Source: Macrolepiota albuminosa (taxonomy: Eukaryota; Basidiomycota; Agaricomycetes; Agaricales; Agaricaceae). Taken from it: a stretch of DNA of 64,000 nt. The notes under the pieces are model-generated. The model was not told the origin of the DNA. It was given only the letters and a program-made list of their open reading frames with translations, and ran no database searches. Below are positions 30,999 to 43,665 of this stretch, piece after piece (within the stretch, counting starts at the first letter, position 1; each line of letters opens with the position of its first letter). The translations under genes were made by a program, and so were the position numbers. The stretch covers positions 1,996,019 through 2,060,018 of the forward strand of contig JAMWFC010000005.1 of assembly GCA_027475525.1 (NCBI GenBank), read 5' to 3'.

Positions 30999-32148
30999 AT
31001 GACATCCCGAACGGATCTTTTAGTGTGGTTGAACGAGCTGCTCCAGATTAATTATGCGAAAGTGGAGCAGTGTGGAAGTGGAGGCGCGTATTGCCAGGTG
31101 CTTGATTCGATTTATGGTGCGTTTTTGTTTTTTTCTTTATTTCTTTCTTTCCTTTTCTTTCCTTTTCTTTCCTTTTCTTTTCTTTTGTTTTCTTGGAGAT
31201 CGCGTTCTTACCTCGCTGATGTCGTCGGCGCTGTGCAGGTGACGTGCCGATGAAACGGGTCAAGATGAATGCGAAACATGAGTATGAGTATCTTACGAAT
31301 TTTAAAATTATGCAGACTGTGTTCAAGAATAAAAAGATTGACAAGGTACGTTGGATTGCGTTGGGTTGTGTTGTCCTTGTGGATTAAAATGATCTCTTCT
31401 CAACCACCATACAGCCTATACCAGTTGAGAAGCTCGTCAAATGTAAAATGCAGTACGTCCCGCGGCTTCGCTCAACCGATTGATTAGGGATTAGCTGATC
31501 AAAAGCGCTCTGCTCTGCTCTACTCTGGCTACACAGAGACAACCTTGAATTTCTACAGTGGATAAAAGGATTTTGGGACTCTCATCACGGGGGACAGAAG
31601 TACGATGCGGTCGGGCGGCGGGATGGCACCGTCGTTAACGCGCCTGCGACGATCGCGCCTATTACGACGGGGCGCAGTGGGTCGTCTGGGAATTTGAACC
31701 TCGTCGGGGGCCGGGCGGGCGGGAAGACGCCGGTGGGGGGCCATCGGAGTGCATCGGCGGCGAGCAATGAGACGGTGCAGCTGCTGCAGGGCCAGGTCAA
31801 GGAGCTTTCTGGGCATCTGGAGGGGTTGGAGAAGGAGCGGGATTTTTATTTCGAAAAGGTGGGTGTGGGGTTTTTTGTGAGGAGTTGGAGTCGTGCGACT
31901 GACTTACGCTTGCCTTGGGGAATGATGATAGCTAAGGGAGATTGAGATTTTGGTGCAGCAGCAGCTGGAGACTCACGAGGCGGCGGGAAAAGACGACGAG
32001 ACGCTGAGGAAGATCCAGGCTATTCTGTACTCTACCGAGGTCTGTGGGTCAATTTGTGTGTGGAACACAAGAGACTGACGTGATATAACAGGAAGGATTT
32101 GAAGTGCCGGATGGAGCTGCAGCTATTGACGAGGAGGAAACGTTTTAG
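30999..32148 (+). CDS. mal3: EB1 family microtubule plus-end protein (Mal3/Bim1 homologue)
   Basis: Six exons: 30999-31116, 31239-31345, 31415-31452, 31537-31858, 31932-32039, 32092-32148. All introns are GT-AG and phases agree, giving 249 residues. The N-terminal calponin-homology domain (1-105) binds microtubule plus ends: [76 protein letters not shown]. A Gly/Ser/Ala linker follows, then the EB homology coiled coil (VKELSGHLEGLEKERDFYFEKLREIEILVQQQ) for dimerisation and partner binding. It ends DEEETF, the ETF tail that fungal EB1 proteins use to bind CAP-Gly domains. It is 57 bp from the next gene on the same strand. Confidence 0.95.
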
Positions 32149-32205
32149 ATAGTAGTTAGACTGGATTTTGATGCATCAATTTCATTTTCTATTGATCAAC
32201 CACCT

Positions 32206-33445
32206 ATGCCTGACCTGTCCCCTGAAATTCAATCGCACATTGTCTCTGCGCTTGCGCCCCAGGCCGGCGCGCGTCCTTTCTCGCCGTCGTCAGCGGTGAC
32301 GACGGCCACGCTGCGCGCGCTGTGCCTGACGTCGAGAGCCCTGCAGCGCGACGCCGAGCGCCGCCTGTACGCCTCGCTGTACCTCGCGTCGCCGCGGCAG
32401 GCGCACCTCGTCTGCCGTACGCTCGCGGCCAACCGTCGGCTGGGGTCATTAGTGCAGGCGTTCTGGTTCAGCGACGAGGCGCAGCACGGGCGGCTGGGGC
32501 GGTCGTTCTGGCAGGGCATCCGCAGCGCGCTCGTTGCCATGCCCAACCTCGAGCGACTGTGTCTGTTCGACGGGGACCTGCAGAACAGCTGGGTCCTCGA
32601 CTGCGAATTTCCGTTCCGGCTCCGCGAGGCCAAACTGCACTTTGCTTGGGACACGCACCTCGTCGCCTTCCTCGCCGCCCAGCCCTCACTGCACACTCTC
32701 CAATGCCTCGACCCTCCCACCCAGGACCTCCCCGCCGCCCCGGCCCGGCCTCTCCCGCCCGCCTCGCTCCCTGCCCTCGACCGCTTCGACGGCAACCTCC
32801 GCATCGCATCCACCATCCTCCTCCTCGCGCCTCCGCTCACGAACCTCCAAGCTGCAGTCGACGATCCCGCCCGTCCACACGTCCTCCGCTTCCTACGCAG
32901 CCTCCACACCGTCACACACACCCTCCGCGCCCTCAGCGTCCTCGAGCTCCCCGACGCACTCGCCGCAGACACACTCGACATCCTCGCAGGCCTCTGTCCG
33001 AACTTGGTCTACCTCGGGCTCATCCCCCTCCCGCCTATCGCCGTACGTCCTCTCCTTCCCCCCCTTCGGTCTTGTAATGATTCTGACACCTTTGCGTTTT
33101 TTTTATTCCTTTTTTTTAAACAACAAGCGCCACGCCGTGTTCGCGCCGATGATGCTCCTCCGCCATCTGCGCACCGTCCAGTTCGACCTCATGTCGTGGT
33201 CACCCCATCCTGACGTGCGCGCCCTCCGCGCCCTTGCGTGCGAGGTCCACACGTTTTGCCCGCAGATCAATAATGTTGTGTTTTGGCTTGGTAGTATGCG
33301 TGTTACTTGGGTTTGGGTCGAGGATAATGACAACGACGGCGACGGCGATAAGGACAAGGACAAGGACAAGCGCTTCGGCCAGTGGCATTCACAGATCGAC
33401 CTCCAGCAGTATCCCCCGTTTGACCTAATGTGGAGTTTGGTCTAG
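32206..33445 (+). CDS. F-box-like protein, 384 aa
   Basis: Two exons, 32206-33042 and 33128-33445, joined in frame across an 85-nt GT-AG intron. The N-terminus PDLSPEIQSHIVSALA...LRALCLTSRALQRDAERRLYASL follows the F-box pattern of many Agaricomycete proteins (L-P-x-E-I ... C-L-T-S-R ... A-E-R-R-L-Y). Leucine-rich segments follow (MPNLERLCLFDGDLQN; AQPSLHTLQCL; CPNLVYLGLIPL). An acidic/basic D-K-rich run (DGDGDKDKDKDK) lies near the C-terminus. Such proteins are presumed SCF ubiquitin-ligase adaptors; target unknown. Exon 1 is strongly GC-rich at third positions. Confidence 0.75.
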
Positions 33446-33835
33446 CCCCCACCCCCCACGTTATTTTTCTTGACTCTATCCGAGTAGTAGATTGTTGTAT
33501 GTATGTACATTATGTTATAATAGTAGTAGTAGTAAATCGAAGAGAGGTGAGCTCGGTGCTCTTGTTTCCGAGTAAGAGTAACCCAGGTTGAAAACAACCT
33601 TGAGCAGCCGAGAAGCTTCCTTTTCAACGCAAGGCTGGTTGATGCATACCGTAAGATGTTACTCCTGAGGCAAGCCACAATACAGTGCTAAGAGGCGGGG
33701 GTAAAGTAGCTATTGTGCTCTACTCCTGTGGTGTGTAATGGGTGACCGGCTGAGTGGTATGCTGCTACTGTAGCGTTTCGTAATAGAGCTCTCCTCGCAG
33801 ATTTTCGTGTGTCGTGAGTGTTTCGGCTGGTATAC
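33446..33835. other. Intergenic, includes 3' region of the F-box-like gene
   Basis: A short TAGTAGTAGTAGTA run at about 33520. Nothing else recognised. Confidence 0.4.
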
Positions 33836-34400
33836 TAGTAGATAGTCTATTGACAAGGATAACACCATTAATTGGGATGGGGATGGAAATTAGGGCAATC
33901 AGAGTCAGTGCTTTTTTCATTCACTTGACATGGATTTTGTTAGAAATCAAGTCGTTCCCTATAGATAACACGTAAGTTTATCCCTCAGTGCGTGTTAACG
34001 AACTGTATTGAATACCTATAGATAACACGTAAGTTTATCCCTCAGTGCGTGTTAACGAACTGTATTGAATACCTATAGATAACACGTAAGTTTATCCTAG
34101 GAATGTGTGAATAGAACATACCCTCAGTGCGTGTCAACGAACTGAGGGTACTGAGAGATGTCCGTGCAGAATAGATAGCTAAGTGTGTAGGACAAAGCAG
34201 TCTCTGGCACAAAGGCTGCTTTGATCAATTGGTCGTGTCATGATATCCGTTCCCTCGTCACACTATCACATCAGCCCATGGCATTCCAACAGATTGATGC
34301 CAAGTGCTGATGCTGATCTTCTACATAGCCAATGGTGTAGACGATGAACAAGATTTGACATCTGACCGAGACACAGCGAGAATGTCTGGACTTGGGTCTT
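33836..34400. repeat. Dispersed repeat R1 (related to 39000-39200 and a fragment near 42280)
   Basis: The block GACAAGGATAACACCATTAA at 33852 recurs at about 39020. A second shared block (CCAATGGTGTAGACGATGAA near 34328) recurs at 39130 and 42275 with small changes. It lies outside both arms of the inverted repeat and in the spacer, so it is an interspersed repeat older than or independent of the inversion. Confidence 0.6.
33958..34097. repeat. 57-bp tandem repeat, 2.5 copies
   Basis: Units start at 33958, 34015 and 34072 (CCTATAGATAACACGTAAG). The last copy stops after 26 bases. Different unit size from the 77-bp duplications, so probably genuine. Confidence 0.85.
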
Positions 34401-34550
34401 GATTATGAGGTCTTGATTATCAGATCTCCACTTTTTTCCCTGCTTGAGGTGGCCTTGGCTTATACAGCCTTGATTATCAAGTCTGGATTATCAAGTCTGG
34501 ATTATCAGGTCTTGATTATCAAGTCCTGATCATCAATCAAGGTTATGATA
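34400..34550. repeat. Array of palindromic TTGATTATCAAG-like units
   Basis: Four to six variants of TTGATTATCAAGTC/TGGATTATCAAGTC in about 120 bp. Fragments of the array reappear inverted near 42150-42180. Confidence 0.7.
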
Positions 34551-34760
34551 GTTGTATGAATAATGATTTCTATGATAGGTGAGTAATCACTGTTATAAAA
34601 GGTCAAGTTATAACTATTATATGCTTCTTTGTCTTCTCTATCCCTCTCCCTCAAGTTTTTTTTAGCACTGCCATCTTCTTCAAAACAACCTGTAGCATTC
34701 TTCTTACTCTCTGATTCTTTCCATTTTCTGCAGTCAGAAACCAATTAGCATCCAACAGCA

Positions 34761-36900
34761 ATGTCCAACCCATCAACAGTCTATGACCCAGTCCTTCTAA
34801 GTATGTCATCCAAAATAATTAGCTCAATATTTCTGATTGCTCTCAATCTAGCCTTTATAATTGACTTGTGGTATGAGCATTGTCCTTATTTCTTTTATTG
34901 CTTTTTCATATACATGCTTTTTATTTAGGCTTTTGGGAATTACATGCTCACAGACTTTGTATTATTTCCGCATGTATTCTCATGATCATTGGATGTTAAA
35001 AGGAATAGTGAGTCTAGATGTTACAATATTCTTGAGTTATTGCTTTTGATTGATTTTTTACAGATCATAATACTTTCGTGAGTAATATAGAATGGTTTAT
35101 CTATGAATCAGAAGTTTGAGTTTTGTGAGCATCATGGAATGTGTACAGGTGGTTTTTCTGGCATATGAAATATGCAATGTCTATGTTATAGACAAGATAC
35201 CTGAAAGGACATCAAACATCATCAATGGCTCTTTGTGAGTTCTGATACCATGAATTATTTGTGATGTTGACTTTTTTTACTTTTAGAGGAAGTATAGTAT
35301 GCAGCATATTTTACTTGTTTGTGATGTGTAGATGTTGATGCAGTTGTCAGATTGTAATGACAATCACAGTGCGTTATTACTTGTATTCTTCCATAGTTTT
35401 ATTTTTGATGAAAATCAAGGTATTTGTGACAACAATAGTTCAAAGGTGTGCTTACACTGTCAAGTAACATTCTGCCTAAAGCTACTATCAATTTTGTCAG
35501 CTTCTTTATATGGAGAATATATCGTCGCAAGTGTCATGACTTCATTTTATTTCACATTCATACTAAATAATGTATAGTCAGTCAACAATATCGATGGAAA
35601 AAACTATTTATTGCATTTATAGTATGCACCATTTAATCCTACTTTCTATATGCTCCAAGCATAAACCATACTTTTAGATTACCACATCTCTTGTGCAATT
35701 TGGTAACTTTGCATTTAACATACTTCTTATACTTTTACTAATAGACTGTCTAGGTGTTGGACAATGTCAAGATGACTATCTATTATTCTCAGGATTTCTA
35801 ATTCTAATATGATTTATTGTCACTCTAGTTCTTGTTGCATTATTGTTTGTATCAATTTGTTTATCAGCACAATTTGAACTCAGGTCCAAACAGATACAAT
35901 GCGTCTTATTTTGTCATGACTACACTACTTGGACATGTAGGAATATGAAAAACTTCAGAAGTATTGCCCAATTCTGATTCAGGCTGGAAACAGGTCTCAT
36001 TGTCAGTTTATTTGACCATGTCCATCATCTGTGACTGGTTCATTACTGCATCTCTTGTCTACCTCTTGAGGGACATGCATACTGAAATCATAAGGTGGGT
36101 TATATTGTGATTCTTGAACTACCCTTGGACAAGTCTATATAAACTATGCCTTCAGATCACAAAATGCAATTATAAGGTGGGTTATATTGTGATTCTTAAA
36201 CTACCCTTATATAAACTATGCCTTCAGATCACAAAATGCAGTCAATCGTCTAGTTGTCTTTAGGTAAGATAGTTAAATTATGTGTCATAGTTTACCTATT
36301 ATTAAATTGATAGTATGAGCATTGGACTACTGTCAAGCATAATTGCAGCCTGTGCACTCCTGACTGTGAGTACTATGAGTGCAAAATTGTTACTGATTTG
36401 ATTTAGATACTTATCTATAATAGTACTATCTTGCTGGAAATCTTGTTTATGGGTGTATGTTTTCATTTATAAATATCAGCCTAATGCTAATGAGTATTTA
36501 CTCAAGTTTTTTTCCTGATCAATGCAAGAAGTCTGTAGCTAGGAAGTTTCTCTTCTTGCTATCACTCACTTTCAATTTTATCAATTTTAGTATATTTCAA
36601 TTCAATGCTGGTAAGAATGATTGAAATGCAGTCTTTGATAGCATTTTTATCTAATTATCAATTTTAGTATATTTCAATTCAATGCTGGTAAGAATGATTG
36701 AAATGCAGTCTTTGATAGCATTTTTATCTAATCTGTGCTAGGTAACGTATGTGAATTTTGTATTTCTCTATCATGATTTTTTTCATTATAATGACCATGT
36801 GTCACACAGGCTTAACTCTCGTATCAGAGTTCGAAGGATGTTTGCACAGACTGTGATCAGAGAAACAGATTTCCTTGAGGAACATGAAGTATCTTCCTGA
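34761..36900 (+). CDS. Multi-exon membrane protein, copy 1 (DUF6534-like guess)
   Basis: ATG at 34761 gives MSNPSTVYDPVLLS, a first hydrophobic segment (SSIFLIALNLAFIIDLW), GT-AG intron 34871-34928, then LLGITCSQTLYYFRMYSHDHWMLKGI. Later exon-like pieces: SDSGWKQVSLSVYLTMSIICDWFITASLVYLLRDMH (about 35965-36080), SQNAVNRLVVFR, MSIGLLSSIIAACALLT (about 36315), and a C-terminus LNSRIRVRRMFAQTVIRETD ending at 36900. Such a series of helices, the YYFRMY...LKG segment and the N-R-L-V ... LNSR end resemble a large family of basidiomycete seven-helix proteins. Some middle exons cannot be joined without stops, so it may be partly decayed. A 77-bp scar lies at 36578-36731. Confidence 0.5.
36578..36731. 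repeat. 77-bp direct duplication no. 12
   Basis: 36578-36654 equals 36655-36731; the right arm of the inverted repeat (about 40080-40160) has one copy. Confidence 0.95.
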
Positions 36901-37190
36901 GATGCACCTCAAGTAATTTTTTTCTCTCTCTGCATAGTTATTTCAATTGATTCTTTGACATGAGCTTTAGATTATTATGAATCCAGCAAAGAGCAAAGAG
37001 CTTTGATATTAAGATCTTTAGTTCTTGATGAGTTCTTACCAAATTTAGCACTTAAAGACTAGTAGTTAATCTCTTAGAGACTGATTTCACTATAGGATAG
37101 AGAAAGAAAATAGATGCACTTAACAACAATAAATTTAGATAAAGTGATATGAGACTACTGTTAGATACAAATAGACTGACTGCCTACTCA

Positions 37191-39359
37191 AGACTTGATT
37201 GAATAGCTAAGGTATTCTTACCTCATGCTTGATTAGTATTTGAATTCCTATAGCAGACTGGTCACAATATGTTGATGAGTATATTGAGAGTTAGGAAAAT
37301 CTACTAGAAGGTTGGTCACAAATTGAGTAGTGGAGTGTGAGTACTAGTTTGTTGTCTCCTGTAATGCTTAAAACCTTTGATTCAGTTCAATTCTTGCCAA
37401 TTTCATTATGCTTGAAGATCACTAGCTTGTGATTATTTGTCAATAATGCCATCTATCTGTCTCAAGTGAGCATACTTTTTCACAAGGTGGTGATACATAT
37501 GTCTCACTCAAGGCAGACAATAAAAGCATCAAATCCCCAATATATCCAAAAGGACACTGAAAATTGTAAGCATTAGAGAGTCAAAAACTATAGACTTGAG
37601 GCAGCTCAATAAAAGAACCAACTCTGAACCATGCAAATATACAAGCCATCAGCCACCAGAGCAGTAAACATGTAGTAAAAAAGCAACAATCAAAGTTTGA
37701 TGAGATGGCAATTGCCAAGAGGTGGCAGTGTTTAGCAGAGGCAAGATCTTGGCATAAGTTCTGAGATCAACCCATCAAAATACTGACATCATCTCAGCAA
37801 CCTGCCATCAATCCATTGTCCTATCTCTAAAACTATTGCACAACCTTGTTGGCCACTCTTTATCACTAACTACCATGCACTCAAAACCACAAAAAGAGCT
37901 TCCAGAAGGAAAAAGAACAAGAGACATGAACATGTAGTGAGAGAGGGGTAGGCAAGCAGTGAAAGAGAGATTAACCAGAAAACAGGTGACTACATGCATC
38001 CAAGCCCTGACAGAGGCAATATCTGAGCACCCAGCCCTGTTAATGCAGCAACTGAATGCCTGGGCATGGCAACATAACAATCTAGCATCAACACATGTGA
38101 ATTATGTAGTAGTCCATGCATCAGAGGAAGGGTATAAAAGAAGTAGAGTTTTGGGGAGACTGGACAAGCAATTCACTTGCCACAGCTTGGGGTCCCTAAA
38201 GAGTAGACTACTTAGGCCCATGAGCATCTAGAGTTGACTTTGGATTAACAGTGATAATACTTTTGAGCCCATTTTGAAAGTGATTTTCAATTACATTCTT
38301 TATCAAAATCAATAAAATTATAACTACATTATATTTACAAAAGTACATGTATGTATAGCTTGACCCCACAAGCTATGTGAATAAAAGTGATTTAAATAGG
38401 GTTTCTGCTTGATTTCAGTTAAGCAAACTTTAATACAAGTTTACTTTATACTTTGCATTATCTGGAGCCCACCTTGAAGGGCTTTCTGTTATATGAGTAA
38501 ACACTTTATAAAGATCTCTATCTGGAGTTCAAAACATCCTAAAAAGAAACAAATAGTCTTGCCCTACCAGGTTCCTGGCCTGGTACACCTAAGGTTACTA
38601 CAATAAGGGTGAAAAACATTATCTCTCCTAGAAGAAGAGAAACTTGTGCATTTTTTAAGGGCACAGGTACTATTTTTTCAGACCCAGACATTGTACTTTG
38701 TAAACAAAAACTTTGGACTAAGAAGTGCATGTCTATATCCCCAAAAACCAAGTCTTCAATTACTGAGTCAACTAGTTTGACCAGTATCATGGAGCAAAAC
38801 AGATATAAGATGCCTTTGTCTGACAGCAGAGATTCATCCAGGTTTAGATACAGTGAGCCTTCAGAGATTTGCCAACTTCTACAGCAGATGCAGTCTCTGT
38901 TTGAGCATGCTGGTATTTAGAGCAATGCAGAGAGGAAAAAGAGAGTGTTGGAATATGTGGACACTCAAACTGAGCAGAAATAAAAGAGTGTTCTAGCTGG
39001 TATACCAGTAAATAGCATCTATTGACAAGGATAACACCATTAATTGGGATTGGGATGAAAATTGGGGCAATCAGAGTTGGTGCTTTTTTCATTTGACATG
39101 GATTTATGTCAAGTGCTGATGCTAATCTTCATGTCAATGGTATAGGCAATGAACAAGTTTTGACATCTGACTGGGACACAGCTGGAATGTCTGGACATAA
39201 ATGTCCAATTGTTCTGGACAGTGATAATGAGATTTGGAGTGAACACCACACAGAGATCAGATAGGGAGTTCTGAGGGCACCTCAGTTGCTGAGATTGGAT
39301 AGAGAGTTCTTGGGGCACCTCAGTTGCTGGGTGACCATTATATCTCATAAGTTAAACCT
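37191..39359. other. Spacer between inverted-repeat arms
   Basis: AT-rich and CpG-poor. Two modest frames (37959-38231 and 38609-38920, both +) show no family I recognise. Part (39000-39200) is the R1-type repeat. No RNA gene seen. Confidence 0.45.
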
Positions 39360-42180
39360 CACTAATTCTGATAGGCAGTCAGTCTATTTGTATCTAACAG
39401 TAGTCTCATATCACTTTATCTAAATTGATTGTTGTTAAATGCATCTATTTTTTTTCTCCATCCCATGGTGGAATCAGTCTAAGAAATCTAACTACTGGTC
39501 TTATATGAGAAATTTGGTCCTGGACTTAATAAGAACTCATTGAGAACTGAATATCTTCATCAAAGCTCCTTGCCATGATAACCTAAAGCTCATGACAAAG
39601 AATTCATTGAAATGACTATGTGGTGTAGGATGGTGTCCTCACTTCAAGTAAAACCCTCAGCTAGACAATAGAAACTTGCTATATTCTTGAGTGAGTCCAA
39701 AGAAGACGTATATACATAAACACAGATAATGATAGGAAACAAAAAGAAAGTAAAGTTCAAATGATCAGATGGCAGAAAGAAAACAGAAGCAGAAGCAAAA
39801 GCAGATACAAATCAAGTACAACAACTATAAATACTGTAGCTAGTCTTCTGTATCATAGTTATAATTGTAGGGATTACATGTGAAGAGAAAAAAAATTACT
39901 TGTAGTGCCTCTCAGGAAGATACCTCATGTTCCTCAAGGAAATTTGTTTCTCTGATCACAGTCTGTGCAAACATATTTCGAACTCTGCTACGAGAGTTAA
40001 GCCTGTGTGATACATGGTCATCATAATGAAAAAAATCATGATAGAGAAATATAAAATTCACATACGTTACCTAGCACAAATCAGACAAAAATGCTATCAA
40101 AGACTGCAGTTTAATTATCCTTACCAGCATTGAATTGAAATATACTAAAATTGAAAGTGAGTGATAGCAACAAAGAAACTTCCTAGCCACAGACTTCTTG
40201 CATTGACCAGGAAAAAAACTTGCATAAGTACTTATTAGCATCAGAGTAATGTTTACAAATAAAGACATACAACTATAAACAAGATTTCCAGCAAGATAGT
40301 ACTGTTATATGTAAGTATCTGAATCAAATCAGTAACAACTTTGCACTCATAGTACTCACAGTCAGTAGTGCACAGGCTGCAATGATACTTGACAATAGTC
40401 CAATGCTCATACTATCAATTTAATAATGGGTAAACCATGACACATAATTTAACCATTTTACCTAAAGACAACTAGATGATTGATTGCATTTTGTGACCTG
40501 AAGACATATTTTATATAGACTTGTATAAGGGTAGTTCAAGAATCACAGTATAACCCACCTTATGATTTCAGTATGCATGTCTCTTAATAGGTAGACCAAA
40601 GATGCAGTAATTAACCAGTCACATGTAATGGACATGGCCAAATAAACTGATAATGAGACCTGTCTCCAGCCTAAATCAGAATTGGGCAATGCTTCTGAAG
40701 TCATTCATATTCCTACATGTCCAAGTAGTGTAGTCATGATGAGATATGAGGCATTGTACCTGTTTGTAACTGAGTTTCAAATTGTGTTGATAAATAAATT
40801 GATACAAACAATAATGCAACAATAACTAGAGTGACAATAAATCACATCAGAATCAGAAATTCTGAAAATAATAGATAGTCATCTTGACATTGTCCAATAC
40901 CTAGACAGATTATTTGTAAAGGTATAAAAAGCAGCTTAAATGCAGAGTTACCCAACTGCACAAGAGATGTGGTGATCTAAAAGGATTATTCATGCTTGGA
41001 GCATATAGAATGTATAATTAAATAGTGCATACTATAAATGCAATCAATAGTTTTTGCCATTGATATCTGCAACTGACTATATATTATTTAGTATGGATGT
41101 GAAATGCAAAATGAAGTTATAATACTTACGACGATATATTCTCCATATAAAGAAGCTGACAAAATTGATAGTAGCTTCAGGCAAAATGTTACTTGACAGT
41201 GTAAGTGCACCTTTGAATTAGTGATGTCACAAATATCTTGATTTTCATCAAAAATAAGAACTATGGAAAAATATAAGTAATAACGCACTGTGATTGACAT
41301 TAAAATCTGACAACTGCATTAATATTCACACATCACAAACAAGTGAAATATGCTGCATACTATACTTTCTCTAAAAGTAAAAAGGTCAACATTACAAATA
41401 ATTCATAGTATCAGAACTTACAAAGAGTCAATGATGATATTTGATGTCCTTTCAGGTATCTTGTCTATAACAAAGAGATTATATATTTGATATGCCATAA
41501 AAGCCATCTGTACACATTCCATGATGCTCACAAAACTCAGACTTCTGATCAATAGATAAAACACCATCTTATATTACTTACGAAAGTATTATGACCTGTA
41601 AAAATAGATCAAAAGCAACAACTTAAAAACATTTGTAGAGTCCAGACTTACTGCTCCTTTTAACATCCAATGATCACGAGAATACATGCGGAAGTAATAC
41701 AAAGTCTGTGAGCATGTAATTCCCAAAAGCCTAAATAAAGAGCATGTATATGAATAAGCAATAAAAGAAATAAGGACAATGCTCATACCACAAGTCAATT
41801 ATAAAGGCTAGATTGAGAGTGATCAGAAATATTGGGCCAATTATCTGGATAACATACTCAGAAGAATTGGTTCAAAGACTGTTGATGGGTTGGACATTGC
41901 TGTTGGATGCTGATTGGTTTCTAACTGAAGAAAATAGAAAGAATGGGAGAGTAAAGGAATGCTACACGTTGTGCTTTGACTAGGTTGTTTTAAAGAAGAT
42001 GGTGGTGCTGAAAAGGCTTGAGGGAGAGGAATAGAGAAGATACAAAAGCATATAATAATTATAACTTGACCTTTTATAACAGTGGTTACTCATCTATCAT
42101 TAAAATCATTATTTGTACAACTATCATATCTTTGATTGGATGATCAGGACTTGACATTCAAAACCTGATAATCAAGTTCT
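39360..42180. repeat. Inverted repeat, right arm
   Basis: Reverse complement of the left arm. It carries about 280 extra bases near 39620-39890 that the left arm lacks. Confidence 0.85.
39912..41897 (-). pseudogene. Membrane protein gene, copy 2 (frameshifted)
   Basis: Inverted copy of 34761-36900. Same start (MSNPSTVFEPILLSM) and same end (LNSRSRVRNMFAQTVIRETN... stop at 39912). Near 41850 one base is missing relative to copy 1 (CCAGATAATT against CCAAAATAATT), which brings a stop after about 18 codons unless another start or splice is used. Other exon blocks match copy 1 closely, so the lesion may be recent. Confidence 0.55.
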
Positions 42181-42184
42181 GCAT

Positions 42185-42613
42185 CCAGAAGCAAAAAAAG
42201 GATCATCAAATGAAAAGACCACTTGAAACATCTATTGATAGTACAAACTTACCAGAATCCACATTTCCATCAAGTCATGCCAATGGTGTAGACAATGAAC
42301 AATTACCGCACTTACTCGACCTTTTTACCGGACAAGTCGCTCGGGAGGACTGATGCGGCCTGTCCCCCTCCGATGCGTGTATATAAATATTATGACAAGT
42401 TACATTCGGGAGAGGCGTGGTGGGTAGATGGTAATGAAATCTAACGTTTCTCAGCCTACGCTCAGGTCATCTTCGATGATTTCTCCCTTCGGACAGAGCA
42501 ACTTACCTAGAGAGTGGTCGTCGAGGTGAGACTCCCTTGGGGACATGTCTCACCTGCGACCTCTCTCTGCAGCTGCTCCACGCGGTGTTCCGGAATCTCA
42601 AAGCGCTTTCATT
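42185..42613. other. Gap between inverted repeat and repeat D1
   Basis: Ends of the R1 repeat (to about 42300), then about 300 bases of CpG-containing sequence unlike its neighbours (ACCGGACAAGTCGCTCGG..., TATAAATATT near 42380). No open frame. It may be the edge of an old gene. Confidence 0.35.
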
Positions 42614-43460
42614 GGTCCCATAAAAACATCAGTTTTAATAACCATGATGGAACATGGTCTTGCTAAATATATGACATTGCTTTTGTAGAACACCATCGTC
42701 TTCCTTAGATCAATATTTGCAGATGCATCACCATCCCCTTCCACATATGGCGGCCTGTTTCAATGCCGTCATGATACCATACACTTCCTGATTCACCGAT
42801 GTTAAAATGACGTCTTCGAAATATACCTCTTAGTGTCTATTAGTGACCCTCTGATTCTATGCTTGAAAAACCAGCTCTCTATCTACCGATACATCTATGT
42901 AGGATACATGGAATGCAATTATCGCAGGGCAATAGCGAACATTTGTGATGAGCTGAGTTTTGAGAGAACAGCCACGATGTTCGATGGCTCGTCTGAGCTT
43001 GAGAAGCTGGAGAACAGTGAATGACAGTGCGATTGAGGCAGGGAAGGGTTGCGATGAATTGCTTTCTAATGATGAAGATGAAGATAGTTTTGAGCTTGAT
43101 TCTGATTAAAGAGATTGAATATGTTAACCACTTGTGCCGACTGCAATTTTGAAGTGCCTCTAGCACAAGTGTGACCATCGGGATATAATATCAACCTCGA
43201 GCTCTCATTTATTATTATTATTAAACGTAATAGATGTGATCCATGGAAGGTCTCAATTCACCTAGCCAACAATGTTAGCATTGATCTTGCAGAAAAGGAG
43301 AGACTGCTTCGAGACGTTCGGATCTTGTCAGTCACGGCACTTGTTTCTCTTTAGTTCTACAATCAGTCTCCAAGGATTGGAAACTGAAGCTGTAGTATGG
43401 ATCATGTCAGGATGTGGAGGCGTCGCTGACATAACATTTGTGATGATAGCTGAGTTTTGA
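42614..43460. repeat. Dispersed repeat D1
   Basis: Matches 46292-47266 in the same orientation with insertions and deletions. Shared blocks: GCTAAATATATGACA (42663), GATGCATCACCATCC (42722), AATGCCGTCATGATACCATA (42761), GAGAACAGCCACGATGTTCG (42965), CACCTAGCCAACAATGTTAG (43258), and a final GGATGTGGAGGCGTCGCTGA (43412). No protein recognised. Confidence 0.75.
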
Positions 43461-43665
43461 GACAGAAATATTAATTTTTTTGTAGTCAATCTACTGTTAC
43501 ACAGGATTATTCCTTGCTGCAAGCACAAGCTCTGCACCTATTGTAATTTGATCAATTCAGATTTTTTTCCAATATGGGCTACTCACACTTAAATGTCAAT
43601 TCAAATTTGGTTTGTTTTAGTAATGTCAATGCTATAGACTCACCTTCATTTGTACAAATCCTGCA
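43461..43665. other. Short gap after D1
   Basis: AT-rich, no gene seen; 3' flank of the membrane protein gene on the minus strand. Confidence 0.4.

Larger units (their letters stand above)
34500..37190. repeat. Inverted repeat, left arm
   Basis: About 2.7 kb matching 39360-42180 in reverse. It includes a gene copy (34761-36900), its upstream TATA region (TTATAAAAGGTC near 34592), and downstream sequence to the GATACAAATAGACTGACTGC block near 37165. Arms differ by many substitutions and small indels. Confidence 0.85.

Noticed and set aside
31048..31344. Lysine-rich minus-strand frame in EB1 introns
   Set aside because: Made by the CTTTTCTTTCC repeats of the first intron; not a gene.
32229..32981. 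250-codon minus-strand frame over the F-box-like gene
   Set aside because: Shadow of strong third-position GC in exon 1; arginine/serine-rich with no domain.
33958..34097. 57-bp repeat as another assembly scar
   Set aside because: Unit size differs from 77, copies are more than two, and related diverged pieces follow at 34,110, so it looks genuine.
36091..36240. 82-bp imperfect repeat near 36.1 kb as a 77-bp scar
   Set aside because: The copies differ by a 10-base deletion and a substitution, so it is an older natural duplication within an intron region.
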